Assembly: GCA_047967505.1 (NCBI GenBank)
Contig: CM106539.1
Strand: one strand, 5' to 3'
Length of the DNA stretch: 64,000 bases
Origin: Dipteris shenzhenensis
Taxonomy: Eukaryota; Polypodiophyta; Polypodiopsida; Gleicheniales
The notes below the pieces were generated by a model that saw only the letters and a program-made list of their open reading frames with translations, did no database searches and was not told the origin of the DNA. Shown here piece after piece: positions 33,386 through 44,727 of the stretch (within the stretch, counting starts at the first letter, position 1; each line of letters opens with the position of its first letter). Position numbers and translations under genes: made by a program.

Positions 33386-34751
33386 AGGCAAGATTGGCAA
33401 GGTTTTTTTTTTTCTCAATACATGTTGTTCCTATCATTCTGCTCATGGCTTGATGACGATGGCGTTTGCTTCTTTGCTTGGTGTAGCTTCATGCATGATG
33501 CTTTGTTCTTCCATGTGCCTTGATGCTTTATGTGTGGATGCCATGCTTCATGCTATGGTCATCTCATGCACTTGTGCTTTTGGCATGCTTATGACAATGA
33601 TGTGTGCATTCATGCTTTGATTTGTCGCAAAGGTCCTACCAATTGATTTCTTTCAATATTGGCAGTGTCTAATTGCTAACAATGATTCTAACTTGACAAG
33701 TGCATAGAGCTAGAAAAGACAATCACTTTTCCTTTTTGGAGCGTGTGCAAATTCTTCTTGGATTAGAAGTTATGGCTTGTCAGTTTCTGTGAAGAAGAGG
33801 GGCAATCGCTGATGTGGCAGAGGCAGTTCACATGCAACTTGCACGAATGTGCTTGGGTGGCACTATGTGCTAGCTTACCACGTGTCACTTTGTAGACTAA
33901 CCCAAGTGTAGTTGACTAATCCAACCTTATGTGAGTTAACTGAACCATACTCTTAACTAAGATTTAAGATAATCAACTATGGTAAATCTCAATCCTTCCA
34001 CGTGTCAACTTGCAGACCACTCCTCGGGTAGTGGTGACCCTAGAGGATAAGGTAAGTTTAGTGGAGCGCCACATGTAGTCTCCTAAGGGTGTGAACCTTG
34101 GAGATGCAGAGAAGAAATGAAGATGGCACGTTTCGTGGATGCGCGTATGGACAGGCTGGAGGGGATGAGCTTGCTATCGACCGTGAGGATCTTTGGAGCT
34201 GTGGAGGCTTTTCAAGACTGCACGCATGTCTTCGATCATTTGAGCCGCATTGCTGGAGTTTTGGGCACTGCTATGCATGCAAAATGGGTAAGCTATCCAA
34301 CTGGAGTTTCAGCTACCGGGGTGATGGTTCCACCAGCAATTTCGTTGAGGGAGGTGCAATAGAGGCTTCAGGGCATTGAGTTGGTTACAAGAGTTACAGC
34401 CCGTGGATGTAGCAGTAGGAGAAGGTCAGGCTGCAGATGGCTTTGGAAGCTTGTTGGAGAGGTGCAAGCACGGAGCACCCAATCTTTGTCTGTTAAAGCG
34501 CTGTGAGCATCTGCAAGCAATCGTTGCCCAGGAGGAGCCTTGGCTCGTAAACGTAGTGTGAGGTTTGGCCCGTTTGTGCTTCTAGTTGGCTATCGTTGTA
34601 GGTGCCACCACACAGAGATGGAGCATGGTGTTGCAGGAGCGTTGATTTCGTCGATGGAGCTTTGTGAGGCTGCGCACTGTAGACTTGGAGTTGTTTGGAG
34701 CAAAGGCTTGTTGCAAAGCCTTTGTGAGTCGGCATTCGGAGGTGCCAATCA
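33386..34751. other. interior of element 4
   Basis: Open frames at 33240-33620 and 34117-34362 (plus) show no known motif. The GC content and codon-like texture of 34098-34751 differ from the AT-rich LTR sides and may be captured host sequence together with the LRR fragment. Confidence 0.35.
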
Positions 34752-35003
34752 TTGGAGGACCATCGTGAAGCGTCGAAGTGGCTACGGATAATAGATGGGA
34801 AACTCTTTGGAATTGCACATCTCGTAGTCATGTGCTGCACATCTCTCTATAGCCTCGACCTATCTGGAAATAGATTGACCGAGGGGTTTCCTTCAGAGCT
34901 TGGTAAGCTCAATAAATTGCAAAAGCTTTACTGGGTCGATGGAGAGCATAGCCAGGTTGCATGGCTCGTAGTGCACTGGCAATGGAGAGAAGAAGTGCAA
35001 TGA
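34752..35003 (+). pseudogene. captured leucine-rich-repeat fragment (antisense in element 4)
   Basis: The frame contains LYSLDLSGNRLTEGFPSEL followed by GKLNKLQKLYW, which fits one complete plant-type extracellular LRR (LxxLxLSxNxLxGxxPxxLGxLxxLxxL) and the start of the next. It then becomes unrelated and stops. A single repeat cannot fold alone, so this is a gene fragment, probably from an LRR receptor-type gene, carried in the reverse direction to the element. Confidence 0.6.
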
Positions 35004-35168
35004 ATGGAATTCCCTCAAGAAGATGGATTTCTCTCACTCTCTCTCAATGAATTCTATCTCACAAGAACTCTCGAGATCTAAAACTAATCTTACATTCTGA
35101 AACTAATCTAAGAATGGAAGCAATCCTAGTGAACTACTAATGAGCTAAACTAGGAGAGCTAAACCTAC

Positions 35169-35180
35169 GCTCTAATACCA
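35169..35180 (-). other. primer-binding site of element 4
   Basis: TGGTATTAGAGC on minus directly after the 5' LTR, complementary to the 3' end of initiator tRNA-Met except for one C-to-T change. Confidence 0.75.
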
Positions 35181-35521
35181 TGAGAAAGAATGTAAGATCG
35201 TGCTAAGCCTAGTGCACACAAGATCAGCAGAATAACTAAGGAGGCTCAAAGCACACTAAATAAGACATGAGAGGGAGATAGCAAATCTATATCTCTTGCA
35301 ATGTGTGTACTCAACAATACATGATAGGCTTCTTATATAGAGAGAACCTTTAGAATAGTCAAACCATGTGGGATCCTCTCATCCACATCTCTCCTTGTGG
35401 ATATCCTCAATCCACATCTCCACATCATGTAGTCCACATCCTAGGGTGGCTACTTTAATTCTTTCCTATACCATACCTTAGCCCTTTAATCTATGTGCTC
35501 ATGGCACCACAACTCTCAACA
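35181..35521 (-). repeat. 5' LTR of element 4
   Basis: Same length as the 3' LTR. TATA box TATATAAG at 35339-35332. Confidence 0.9.
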
Positions 35522-35526
35522 GATGT

Positions 35527-36073
35527 TACTCCAGAAGCAACGGTCTGGGTAAAGAAGCCGAAAGACAATACTTTGATGTGATGCCGATTGCGATACCAAT
35601 TACATGTGAATGTCTATCTTCATGTCGCGATTCCGTGAAAAGGGTCTAGCTAGTCACCAAAAGCTACCTTAACTTTGCAATTAGCCTTAGAATCCCTCTG
35701 CTCATGTCCAAACCTCAGAATGGAATCCCAAATAAAACTATCGCTATGTAGACCCGCGTCGTGAAATTTTCATCAAACCTTCATAAGCGTATGGGATTTC
35801 ATCATCAATCTCTGCTAGCCCCTTGCAGACAACTGACACTTATATTAGCGTTACGGGTCTCCAAATCCTTTCTGTTAGCTACTCAGGCACCCGTCACCAT
35901 TTGCAATTCCATACACCTCTACACGCATTTATTACGGTAGAACTGACAGAAGAATTTCCTCAGCCCCTGCTCCTTCTATGCTCTTTGCATTCTAGTTGCC
36001 AAAATAGTGTATCAACGATGGTAGAGCAAGGATTCTTGTCAGATCGTCACTGTTAATGAAAACAACGAGACAA
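35527..36073 (-). other. leader of element 3, part next to the primer site
   Basis: Non-coding between the primer site and the element 4 insertion. Confidence 0.55.
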
Positions 36074-36086
36074 GGCTCTGATACCA
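36074..36086 (-). other. primer-binding site of element 3
   Basis: TGGTATCAGAGCC on minus, one base after the 5' LTR; perfect match to the initiator tRNA-Met site. Confidence 0.85.
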
Positions 36087-36087
36087 G

Positions 36088-36452
36088 TGTTACACAAGCT
36101 GAATAAGAGGGCTCTATTCTCTTTACCATCCAGTCTTGGATTCGTACATGAGCTCCTTTCTCTCACTGTCTTCTATGAGATCTTAACCTCCTTCCTTTTC
36201 TGAGCTCCCTCTAGAATCCTCCCCTGAACCCAACACTTGACAAATGGCTTCTTCCATTAGTGCCATGTGTCCCACAAGGGACCTTACCATTCTAGCCCTC
36301 TCATGGGCTCCCCTTTGCACCTCTTCGTTGATGCCTAGGCCTAGTAATAAACCTAGACTCAAGCCCTTGAAGCCTTACTAATTGCAAGTGTTGTCAAGCC
36401 CTCTTGGTTTCCCGCCTTATACGGTAGTCACAGTATTATAGTTGACGTAACA
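36088..36452 (-). repeat. 5' LTR of element 3 (365 bp)
   Basis: From TGTTACGTCAACTATAATAC at 36452 to TGTAACA at 36088, with a perfect six-base TGTTAC/GTAACA inverted terminus. Confidence 0.85.
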
Positions 36453-37019
36453 TAAGGGCAACTAATACAATGCATATGTCCAAGGGAACGCACCTCTAGA
36501 TCTAAAAATTACTCCACTGATCTCTCAATCAAGCCCATGAATCTCTCAATCACACCTAATAGAACCTTCAACCACCTAACTGGTCACACTAACCACCATG
36601 TGGTGACACACAACCTCACACAAACCTTGTACCCCTTGGTACACCCCATTACATCAATTTGTCCATCATACCCCCCACAAATCGATGACCTCACCCCAAC
36701 AGTAGTACACGGGAAGCTTCATGGCTTGTTCACACCTAGTAACAACACTCATGACCCCAATCTGTGACTAACTCTAGTTATGGCTCTTGGTTTACAACTA
36801 GGAGAATGGACAATGACTATGCATGGAAAATTCCCATGGGTCTAACAAGGTAATAACTCAAACATAAGACTAACAATCATTTGAGGGAGACATCCCAGGG
36901 CAGAGAACCCTTATTGATCACACACACAAAACAATTTAGAAGATATATGGGTCATCACCCTTATCAAGATTGACTTGGGTGGTGAAAGCAGTGAGAGCTT
37001 TAACATCCTTTGGTACTTC
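36453..37019. other. spacer
   Basis: No gene seen. Confidence 0.4.
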
Positions 37020-37740
37020 TTCTTCTTTTTTTGAAATTAGCTGAAAATTTCTTCTTTGCATAGCACTCTTTTTTAAAGTGTCCAGACTATCCACAAAAGT
37101 TGCACTTCATCTTGCTCTTGCTAGTAGATCCCTTGAAGTTTCCTTTGACCAAATATGCTCCATTTTCTTTGTGGTCATTCCTCTGTTTAATATTCCTTTC
37201 CTCTTCCAAGAGGGATGCCTCTATTTCCATCAAATTGATCTCTGGTAGATTAGTGAAGGTAGTTACGATTGTGCCATATTCATTAGGTAGACTTTTAAGC
37301 AAGGTAGCGATTACAATCTCATCATCAAGATTAAACTTGATGCTAGCTAGCTGAATCAATATGCTTTTCATGGAGTTTAAATGAGAAGAGATTGATTCTC
37401 CTCTATCCAACTTTAGATCAAAGAACTTAATGAGCAAACTACACTTGGAACACTGTGCTCCAAAGACAATCTCAAGAAAACTCCATGCAGCATGTGCAGT
37501 GTCATAACCATCAATGTGATGAATATAGAAACCACTCAATCCAATTGTAATTATAGCTAATGCCTTTTCATCCGTAGGTACCCATAAAGCCTCTCCTTTC
37601 CTAGTAGTTGGCTTCTTCTCTTTCCCCTTAGCAATATTCCAGATCCTCTTCTTCATGAGACTAAACTTGAGTTTGGTTTGCCATGTGTAAAATCCCTCTG
37701 TCTCAAACTTATCTTTGTTTTAGAGGCCACAGGGAAAGTC
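37020..37740 (-). pseudogene. copia-type gag remnant
   Basis: The frame from about 37710 reads FYTWQTKLKFSLMKKRIW, ALWVPTDEKALAIITIGLSG, AHAAWSFLEIVFGAQC, FFDLKLDRGESISSHLNSMK and LLKSLPNEYGTIVTTFTNL, the UBN2/gag pattern of Ty1/copia. It ends in the knuckle CNFCG, a TAG, then SGHFKKECYAK (C-x2-C-x4-H-x4-C with a stop inside). No protease or reverse transcriptase follows downstream on minus. It may belong with the protease scrap at 40465-40660, but that lies on the other strand. Confidence 0.7.
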
Positions 37741-39410
37741 TTACCAATACTGGCAGTGCCAAATCCCTTTAAAATTCTTCAAAATGAACCATCACCATAT
37801 AGATGCATATTGTAAGCAACAAAATCTGAAAAGCCAAGGTCCTTTGCATAATGATAATAGTGAGGGACTTGTTTTTTGTCTTGAAGCCTAGTTACTTTCC
37901 TATTGACATATTTTGGAGCTCTCTTCTTCTTGATTTTCCTAACACATGGAGTATTGCTAGAACCACAAGAAGGGATTTTTAACATCCACCTTCCATGAAT
38001 TCAAATGCCAAATCTCAATCTCAGTCAAAATACTGAAAATTTTCCAGTCAAGTCAAAAGCCATATGCCTTTGTTGACTTAGTCAAACACGAAGACCAAGA
38101 AACTCTCAAAACTGATTTTAGAAACAAGCAGAGAGTGGAGGGCAAAATTCGAATTGATCAAAGAAGCTCCAAAAGGGCTTTCATAGTGAAATGAAAGGTC
38201 TTTTACCAATGAAGATCCAGTAGGAAGCCTGGGCGAAATGCTACGTCACACCACCCAGGGTAGCAATAGCAAGTTGCGCTATTTTCTCCTCAGGAAAACT
38301 AGTTTTTCACTCAGTTCTCCCTACCTAGTAAACCAAATGAGCTGAGACTTCAATAGCAGACTCCTCATAGGGTCGCCCAACTCCAGCTAAGAGCAATTAG
38401 AGAAATTTGATGCGTTGAGGAAGAACTCGCAGAAACTTCGTCGAGCGAACATCTTGTCGGCACGGATAGAAGACGCGACCATTTCAAAAATTTTATGTCA
38501 CCTCCATTTCTTTAATTCTATGACATGGCTCCCTTCTAATCAAACCTAAATTCTGTTCATAAATTTACAGCCATGCCCCAGCCAAGGCTTCATAGCACAT
38601 AAAGGAAATGATTGTAACAGCAGGGCACACAAGGATCAAAGCATGAGAGATGATAATTCCACTTGAAATGTCAATAATGGGAAAGCGCTACGAAACAGTT
38701 AGGCCTCATCAGAAGCAACGAATGCAGCTTAAATAATGTCTAGTGCAGCTTCAAATATCTACAATTACGTTCAAAACTTGCAAAGAGGTTAGCTTTACAA
38801 ATCAGCTGCACTCGCAGAATACAGGGAAACTCAGGAATTAACATCCAAATGCTGTCCAAAACAGCCATGACTATGTCCAGACTGCGCATGAATATGTCTG
38901 GTATACTCAAAACATTTCTTGATGAAAGTACGACTTGGCCTTATCATAAGCTCTTCCAGTAGCATGTTTTAGAAACATACTTTGTAGCTGCAAACAACAG
39001 AACTGAATGTTTACCTTTTTTTTTTAATGCATGGCATAGCTAGATGATTAGGTGCAGATACAATAGTATGCAAATTACAGAGGCTTCCCAATCCTCCTCA
39101 CAAGAATAATGTTAAACAATCTTTGATTTCAAAGTGACAAAACAAGATAGTTAGGAGCATCCTCAGAACTCTGATAGTGCCAACTATCCTAGCAACATTG
39201 ACAAATTCAGCTAACGTTGAGTTGCAAGCTTGCAAAACAGCTATCAATGGGGACTGGAAGCATTCTGTTAAAATCCGTGTGAGCAATTTTACCGTAGAGT
39301 AACATAACAATGCAGATCTCCCTTAATTCTTCTTAGGAATGCGAAAAAATCACAGGAAATAAATGCAATCAGCAGTTGAACAAAGATACAAATGGCTAAC
39401 AAACACTCAC
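37741..39410. other. spacer, possibly intronic
   Basis: No supported gene. If the SNAP-like sequence upstream were still a gene, its later exons should lie here on minus, but the expected conserved block after the first SNARE helix is not seen. Confidence 0.35.
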
Positions 39411-40370
39411 CATCGTGAGGTTCTGCTCAATACCAAGGCCAACTCATGAGTTCGCTTGATATGCTCACCCTGTTCATGTAAGGTGAGCAACGTTTTTGTG
39501 GCATCCACTCTGATGTTTTTGGCAACGTTGATACAGTTTTGCACGCTCTGACAGATGCTCACCATCGTGAGGTTCAGAGTGTTTTCGGCAACGTTGACAC
39601 AATTGTGCACGCTCTTGGTGGTCTCCTCAGTTCTTGAACACTCTTGTATTTCAAGTCTTGTTTTTGAAATTGACTATCATCGTATTGAATACCAGGAGCA
39701 GTCCCATAGGAGCCCTTGCATTGTGTCTCTCCTTCACCCCTTAGAAGCTGATTCCAGGCATGAGAGTTGGGCTTGACGCTTCCCTTCCCCTCACTCGATT
39801 TGAATGTGTTTTTCTTGAGCCTTTGAGCCTGGTTGTGGCTTCCCTGGGGTCTGGTGGGCCAGCCACGTCCCCAGATGCACCAGCCCGCTCTCTAAACTGA
39901 GACATGCTGAATCCCTCCTGCGATGAAGAACCTGTGGCTTCGATTCATCATCAAACAAGTTGGCCCGAATCTAGCTTCGGTTTCATAGGAGGAGCCAAGG
40001 GACAATCATCATCAAAAAGATTTCAAGCAGTGACTCCTGGTTGCTTCACAAGACTTTCATCATCAAAAGGATTTGAAGCATCAAAGGCTGGCTGTGTCAG
40101 GGGAGCAGAAGAATATATCTGAGGCTTTGACGGGAGCGGTGCATCCAGGGGGTACATTCTTGGAATGTGAGGGGAGGGGATGAGAGTCATCGTGGAAAGG
40201 ATTGAAGGAGGAGCCATCGTAGTCGGAATAGATAGGGAGGGGGGGAGGGAGGGTGAGGATATGGAGGGTGAACAAAAGAGAGAGGAAGTCGTTTCCATAT
40301 GAAGAAACAATGATGATGGAAACGAAAGGGCGCTGGAAATGGTTTGACATTCGAAGGACTTTCTTGGCAT
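39411..40370 (-). pseudogene. SNAP25/SNAP33-like t-SNARE gene, 5' part, broken
   Basis: The clearest part is an exon-like stretch at 39645-39411: EETTKSVHNCVNVAENT, then SVQNCINVAKNIRVDATKTL and LTLHEQGEHIKRTHELAL. This is the first SNARE-helix region of plant SNAP33 and animal SNAP25 proteins (consensus EETTKSV..C..IA..IRSDATKTL..LHEQGEQI.RTH). It ends at a good donor (GATG|GTGAGTG). About 60 bp are duplicated inside the helix, giving CVNVAENT and CINVAKNI. Upstream (40100-39900), acidic FDDE/D motifs repeat (SNPFDDES, NLFDDDCP) as in SNAP33 N-termini, but over several frames and stops. QDLKYKSVQEL lies one frame off. The protein would act in membrane fusion at the plasma membrane; this copy appears dead. 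Confidence 0.6.
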
Positions 40371-40464
40371 TAAAAGAATTAGAATTCATATTTTAAATTA
40401 TGACACTTGGCTCAACGAGAGGCCAGATTTTCATGTCATCCCACAATGCAACCTGCCTAAAAAT

Positions 40465-40660
40465 TTGCCTATGCAGGGGAATTTTGAGACTGAACAAACT
40501 GACAGGCTAGTTGACTCAGAAGCAACCTTTCACATGATCAGTCATCAAGAATGGAATGGTTTTCACAGATTCATAGACACTTTTGAATTCCAAAGATATA
40601 TATTGCAGATAGTCCATGGTAATTGTAATCATGAGGTCTTCTGGGAGAAGCCCCACTGAT
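40465..40660 (+). pseudogene. copia protease scrap
   Basis: RLVDSEATFHMISHQEWNGF resembles the copia protease active site (VDSGATFHM), with the Gly of D-S-G changed to Glu. It stops after 64 codons. No further pol domain follows. Confidence 0.45.
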
Positions 40661-41454
40661 CATAAGATTACTGAAGTTGTTAAACGGATTGCCTCTTGCA
40701 TTTCTTCAAGTGTTCCAGAACCTTTTTGCAAATTCTTATTTTTCCTGTTAATCTGCTGTTGAAATTGCTGGCCTTTGCCTAAATTTGAAGCTTGAAGAGA
40801 TTCTCTTCCAAAAGAAATCTTCCCTTTGGAAGTTGTATTGCTCTCTCCCTCAAGCCTTGAGAACAGTTAAGCTGAACTCTGACTAGGTCAAGACGGTAAA
40901 TTATGCACGCAATGATAATTGTCTCAAGGCTTTGCTGCCTTTTGAAAAGCTCATAGAGCTATTTTTTAAGGCTACTGCCCTTGCATTGTCTGCCTTGTGA
41001 GTTCTGTTGTAGCAACATCGTTGTTGCATTTAGGTTGCCACACTCTGCTCCAAGATCTCCACCATGTTTGCAACCAGTAAGCTCTGCAACTATGGCAGCA
41101 GCTGGAAACCAACAGCACACAACTATGGCCACAAACATTGCAAAAGGCGTAAAACTGTGGGGGATGGAAAGGAAGAGATGAAGCAGCTTCCATAGCAGGA
41201 TCACTATGCAATATGCCCTTTCCCTTGAACAAAATGAAGCTCTGAGGAACCCTATTGCACAGTCTACCCCCGGCCTTTACATTAGGGATATGCCCATTTT
41301 TTCCTGTTCATATACATCCTGCTCTATGTGCACACATGTGCAATTTACCTCCCTAACAGTACCACCACTCCATGCTTATAATCTCCAGCTGGCCTTTGGA
41401 TTGTCACTATCTTACCGTCATCATGCAACCATCAAGCGTCTTTGATACTCAGCT
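40661..41454. other. spacer downstream of the PPR gene
   Basis: No gene seen; the short frames on both strands lack motifs. Confidence 0.4.
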
Positions 41455-41670
41455 CTGCTGAACGTTAATGTGATTTTATCAGTGCCCAAAAACTAATACC
41501 CCTTGCCCTCATCTAGCAGTCCCTGTAGTACTGAGTCCCAATATGGGCACATATCCTTCGCGCTCCACTTGCAAATCTAATCTTTTTATCTTTGAAGAGA
41601 CTTTTTGTCTCCTACAACAAAACCTTGGACCTTGTTTGTAACCTAAACAATAGCCTCCTCACGTCTTAGA
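41455..41670 (-). pseudogene. partial tandem copy of the PPR gene 3' end
   Basis: The plus-strand text (TAATACCCCTTGCCCT, then CACTTGCAAATCTAATCTTTT and GTCTCCTACAACAAAA) parallels 41790-41960 inside the PPR coding end. On minus it would encode the same E-domain end (KVQGFVVGD ... GKGY) but with stops and small indels. It is a decayed duplicate of about 200 bp, lying roughly 310 bp beyond the original. Confidence 0.75.
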
Positions 41671-41778
41671 CATGCTTGCATGCTTTCTCATCTATTCTCA
41701 AAATTGGGCACAATCCTGTTGGGATTATGCAGCCAATGAAAACATCAAAGGTTCTATACTGAATTTGAGGTGATTTTC

Positions 41779-44381
41779 TCAGGGTCCAAATAAGTAATAC
41801 CCCTTGCCCTGTTCTGGCTGTGCCTGTAGCACTAAGTCCAAGTATGGCACATACCCTTCCTTCTTCACTTGCAAATCTAATCTTTTTATCTTTGCATGGA
41901 TATCATTGCTTTGTGCAAGGCTTCTGTCTCCTACAACAAAATCTTGCACCTTGTTCTTAACCTCAACAACAGCCTTCCCTGGCTTCTTAGACACAGCAGC
42001 ACGCTTTTTCATTTCTTGTACCTTGTTTACGTCTTCCCACATGCCAGCATCAGCATAAAGGTTGGCCATGAGTACATAACCAGAAGCATCTCTTGGGTCC
42101 AACATGACAATATTGTCAAAGCATCGCTTTGCTAGACCCACATTGCAATGTATTCTGCATTGACTTAGCAGAGACATCCAAGCCACAACATTAGGCTCAC
42201 CTAACATACCCTGCAGCAAGTCTACTGCCTCTTTCAAGCATCCTGTACGGCCAAGTAGATCAATTATACAGTTATAATGCTCACGATTTGGTATAACACC
42301 AAAGTCTTTTTCCATAGAATAAAAGTGATGGCAGCCTTCATTCACAAGCCCCAAGTGACAACAAGCAGAAAGAAGACAGAGAAATGTAACATCGTTGGGT
42401 TTAAAGCCTTCATGTTGCATGTCCTTGAAACACTGCAGCACCAGCTCGTAATTATTGTGCTGAGCATATCCTGCAAGCATTGCACTCCATGTCACCACAC
42501 TTCGCTTTTCCATTTTCTCGAACACCCTGTGAGCATCCTGCAGGCTCCCACATTTGGCATACATGTCAACGAGGGTGTTCCCAACAGATAATATCGATTC
42601 GAATCCACTTTCTATAATGTGAGCATGAATCAGCTTGGCCTGATAAAGGGAACCCATGTTGGAACATGCTTTCATAGCGCAAAAACAGGTGACCTCATTT
42701 GGGCTCATGCCAACCTTTTGCATTTGCTGGAAAAGTTGCAGAGCATCCTGGCCATGCCCATGTTGTGCATATCCCGCAATCATTGCACTCCATGTTACCA
42801 CATTTCGCTTAGGCAATTTGTCAAACCACTGACGTGCATCATGAAGGCTCCCACATTTGCCGTACATGTCAATAAGACTGTTTCCAACACAGAGATCGAG
42901 CTCAAAGCCACTTTCAATAATGTGGGCATGAATCAATCTTCCACGATCTAAGCTCGAGCATGCCTTCAGGATGCAGACAAATGTAACACAGTCAGGCTGC
43001 AAGCCCTCTTGTTGCATTCGCTTAAACAGTTGATGAGCCTTATCACAATGCCCATGCTCAGCATATCCTCCTATCATTGCACTCCATGTTGCAAGACTTC
43101 GATTTGGCAGTTTGTCAAATAGGCTCTGTGCATCACCCAAGCTCCAACACTTGGCACATTTTTCATTCACTCCAAAAACATTGTCTACTATCTGAGAAAT
43201 CCCCAGCCCACCTTCATCTGAGTCTGCTATGCTAGAGCATACTTTCAGTATACCAAGGAAAGTAACTTCATCTGGCTGCAGGCCATCTTCTTGCATTCTT
43301 TTGAGAAGTTCCACAGCCCTTTCACCTTGCCCATGCTGAGAATATCCTGCAATCATAGCATTCCATGTAACTACATCTCTCCGTGACAATCTGTCGAATA
43401 CTGCACGTGCATTTTCAAGGCTCCTACATTTGGCGTACATGTCGATGAGGATATTTCCAACATGAATAACCAAATCCAAACTGCTTTCAATGATATGGGC
43501 ATGAATCAGCTTGCCTTCATCTACAGCTGCCATGCTGGCACAGGCCTTCAGGGCTGCAACAAAAGTGTGTGCATCTGGTTTTACCATTGATTGTTGTTGC
43601 ATTAAGTGATACAATTTAATAGCCCGCTCACTTTGGCCGAGCTTATCATGTGCCGAGATGATTGCACTCCATGTAAACACATCTGGTTTACGCAGTTTGC
43701 TAAAGACGTTATTTGCATCCAACAAACTCCCACATAAAGCAAACATGCGGATGAGGTGGCTCCCCAAAAAAGCATTTGATTCTAATCCACATCTCATGAT
43801 CATGCAATGCACTTCCCTGCCTACTTGCAGGTCCTTCTTGATGATGCACACCTGTAGAAGAGGATAGAAGATATTGGTCGAGAGGGGGAGTCCTTGCCGT
43901 TCCATAAGATAAACAGCCTGAAGGGCCTCAATGAGCTGGCCCTTCCCACACCATTGTTTGAACTCCATGAAAATGTCACAAGAGGCATCATTCTCCACCA
44001 CCCTGCATGCTTCACGAAAAAAAACGTTTTACAGCAATGAGCTAAAGGCCCATTATCAGCTGAATAGCAAGTTTTGAACAGGCACTGCAACACCATCTGG
44101 CCCCTCGTTTGTTGCAGATTCAATTAAAATAGGCTGTTTTGCAGAAATTATGTGCTGGTTCAGCTTCACTAAAAGGCCTAAAACGGGTAGAGAAAGCAGG
44201 GCCAATTTCTTTTCGGGGTTCTAGGCAAAACCATACCTTCCGCAGTTGCGCTAATCGTGGCAAGCTGCGTTGTGTGTTGGCTCCGGTCAGAGATTTCACA
44301 ACGCTTGAAATTTGCGAAGCCCAGAGACCGAATACCTTTGTTACAGACAGTTCTCGTGGTGCAAAAAGATACAGTCGGCAT
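41779..44381 (-). CDS. PLS-class PPR protein with E-type C-terminus (organellar RNA factor)
   Basis: The long exon 44009-41779 encodes about ten PLS-type pentatricopeptide repeats (for example NSLIDMYGKCGSLHDARQW, NVVTWSAMIAGYAQHGHGQ). The C-terminal E/E+ region contains EHYNCIIDLLGRTGCLKEA, VEVKNKVQDFVVGD and IKRLDLQVKKEGYVP. It stops at GKGYYLFGP without a DYW deaminase domain. The exon is open but has no ATG before MEFKQWCGKG (43968). I therefore propose an upstream exon 44381-44237 starting MPTVSFCTTRTVCNKGIRS. This Ser/Thr/Arg-rich segment suits an organelle transit peptide. It joins through a 227-bp intron (44236-44010; GTATGG ... TGAAG) in matching phase, giving 791 aa. Known role of the family: binding specific organellar transcripts, often for C-to-U editing, here needing a separate deaminase. 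Neighbours are transposons; intact frame suggests a live gene. Confidence 0.85.
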
Positions 44382-44727
44382 TTGATTGCGGGGCGCAACG
44401 AAAAGGTTCTGTGGGAGCTGGAAAGTCCGCTTTTGACAAGCAATGATGAAAAAACTCTCCACGTTTGATGTAAGGTAACCTGCACTAAAATCGTTCGTTG
44501 GCCAGGTGGTACGGTAAGGGTATACATCTTCCGCGGCTTGAAGGAAGCGAGCTTCTTCCAAATGACGAAGCTTCGTTAGCCAAAAAGCCAGGAATCCATT
44601 AGATGTGCAAATCAAAGCTTGAGCAATGCACAATTACTCATGATAACTCTGAGTCTGAGCCATGAATCACGAACTGCGAGCTTTGTGAGATGATTAAATA
44701 AACATCAAATGGATGAAACTTCAAATG
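44382..44727. other. upstream region of the PPR gene
   Basis: Probable 5' UTR and promoter. The PPR exon 1 frame stays open to about 44633 without an ATG. No clear TATA box found. Confidence 0.4.

Larger units (their letters stand above)
32862..35521 (-). mobile_element. element 4: 2.66-kb non-autonomous LTR element in the leader of element 3
   Basis: Two 341-bp LTRs (32862-33202 and 35181-35521) differ at only about ten positions. The flanking 5-bp duplication GATGT is perfect (32857-32861 and 35522-35526). On minus the 5' LTR is at 35521-35181, followed directly by a primer site TGGTATTAGAGC (35180-35169; one mismatch to the initiator-Met site). A purine tract (ACCAAGGGGAGA) precedes the 3' LTR at 33202. 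The 1978-bp interior has no gag or pol. It contains a leucine-rich-repeat fragment in antisense and a three-copy 60-bp repeat. It must depend on proteins from another element. Confidence 0.9.
27472..36452 (-). mobile_element. element 3: chromodomain Ty3/gypsy element (chromovirus), decayed
   Basis: On minus the order is 5' LTR (36452-36088), initiator-Met primer site, leader (interrupted by element 4), gag, protease, reverse transcriptase-RNase H, integrase with chromodomain, polypurine tract and truncated 3' LTR (27655-27472). The LTR termini are TGTTAC/GTAACA. Most domains carry stops, so it cannot move. The 3' LTR is cut at 27472, where it meets the scrambled element 2 remnant, so no target duplication can be checked. 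Confidence 0.85.

Noticed and set aside
33240-33620. 126-codon ORF in element 4
   Set aside because: Built largely from the triplicate repeat and Met/Cys-rich low-complexity sequence.
39098-39310. Third copy of the SNARE-helix exon (FVNVARIVGTIRVL)
   Set aside because: Only a few residues match NVAKNIRV and the DNA alignment by eye is poor.
44139-44527. Overlapping ORFs on both strands upstream of the PPR exon
   Set aside because: Only the minus frame joins the PPR exon in phase; the others have no support.
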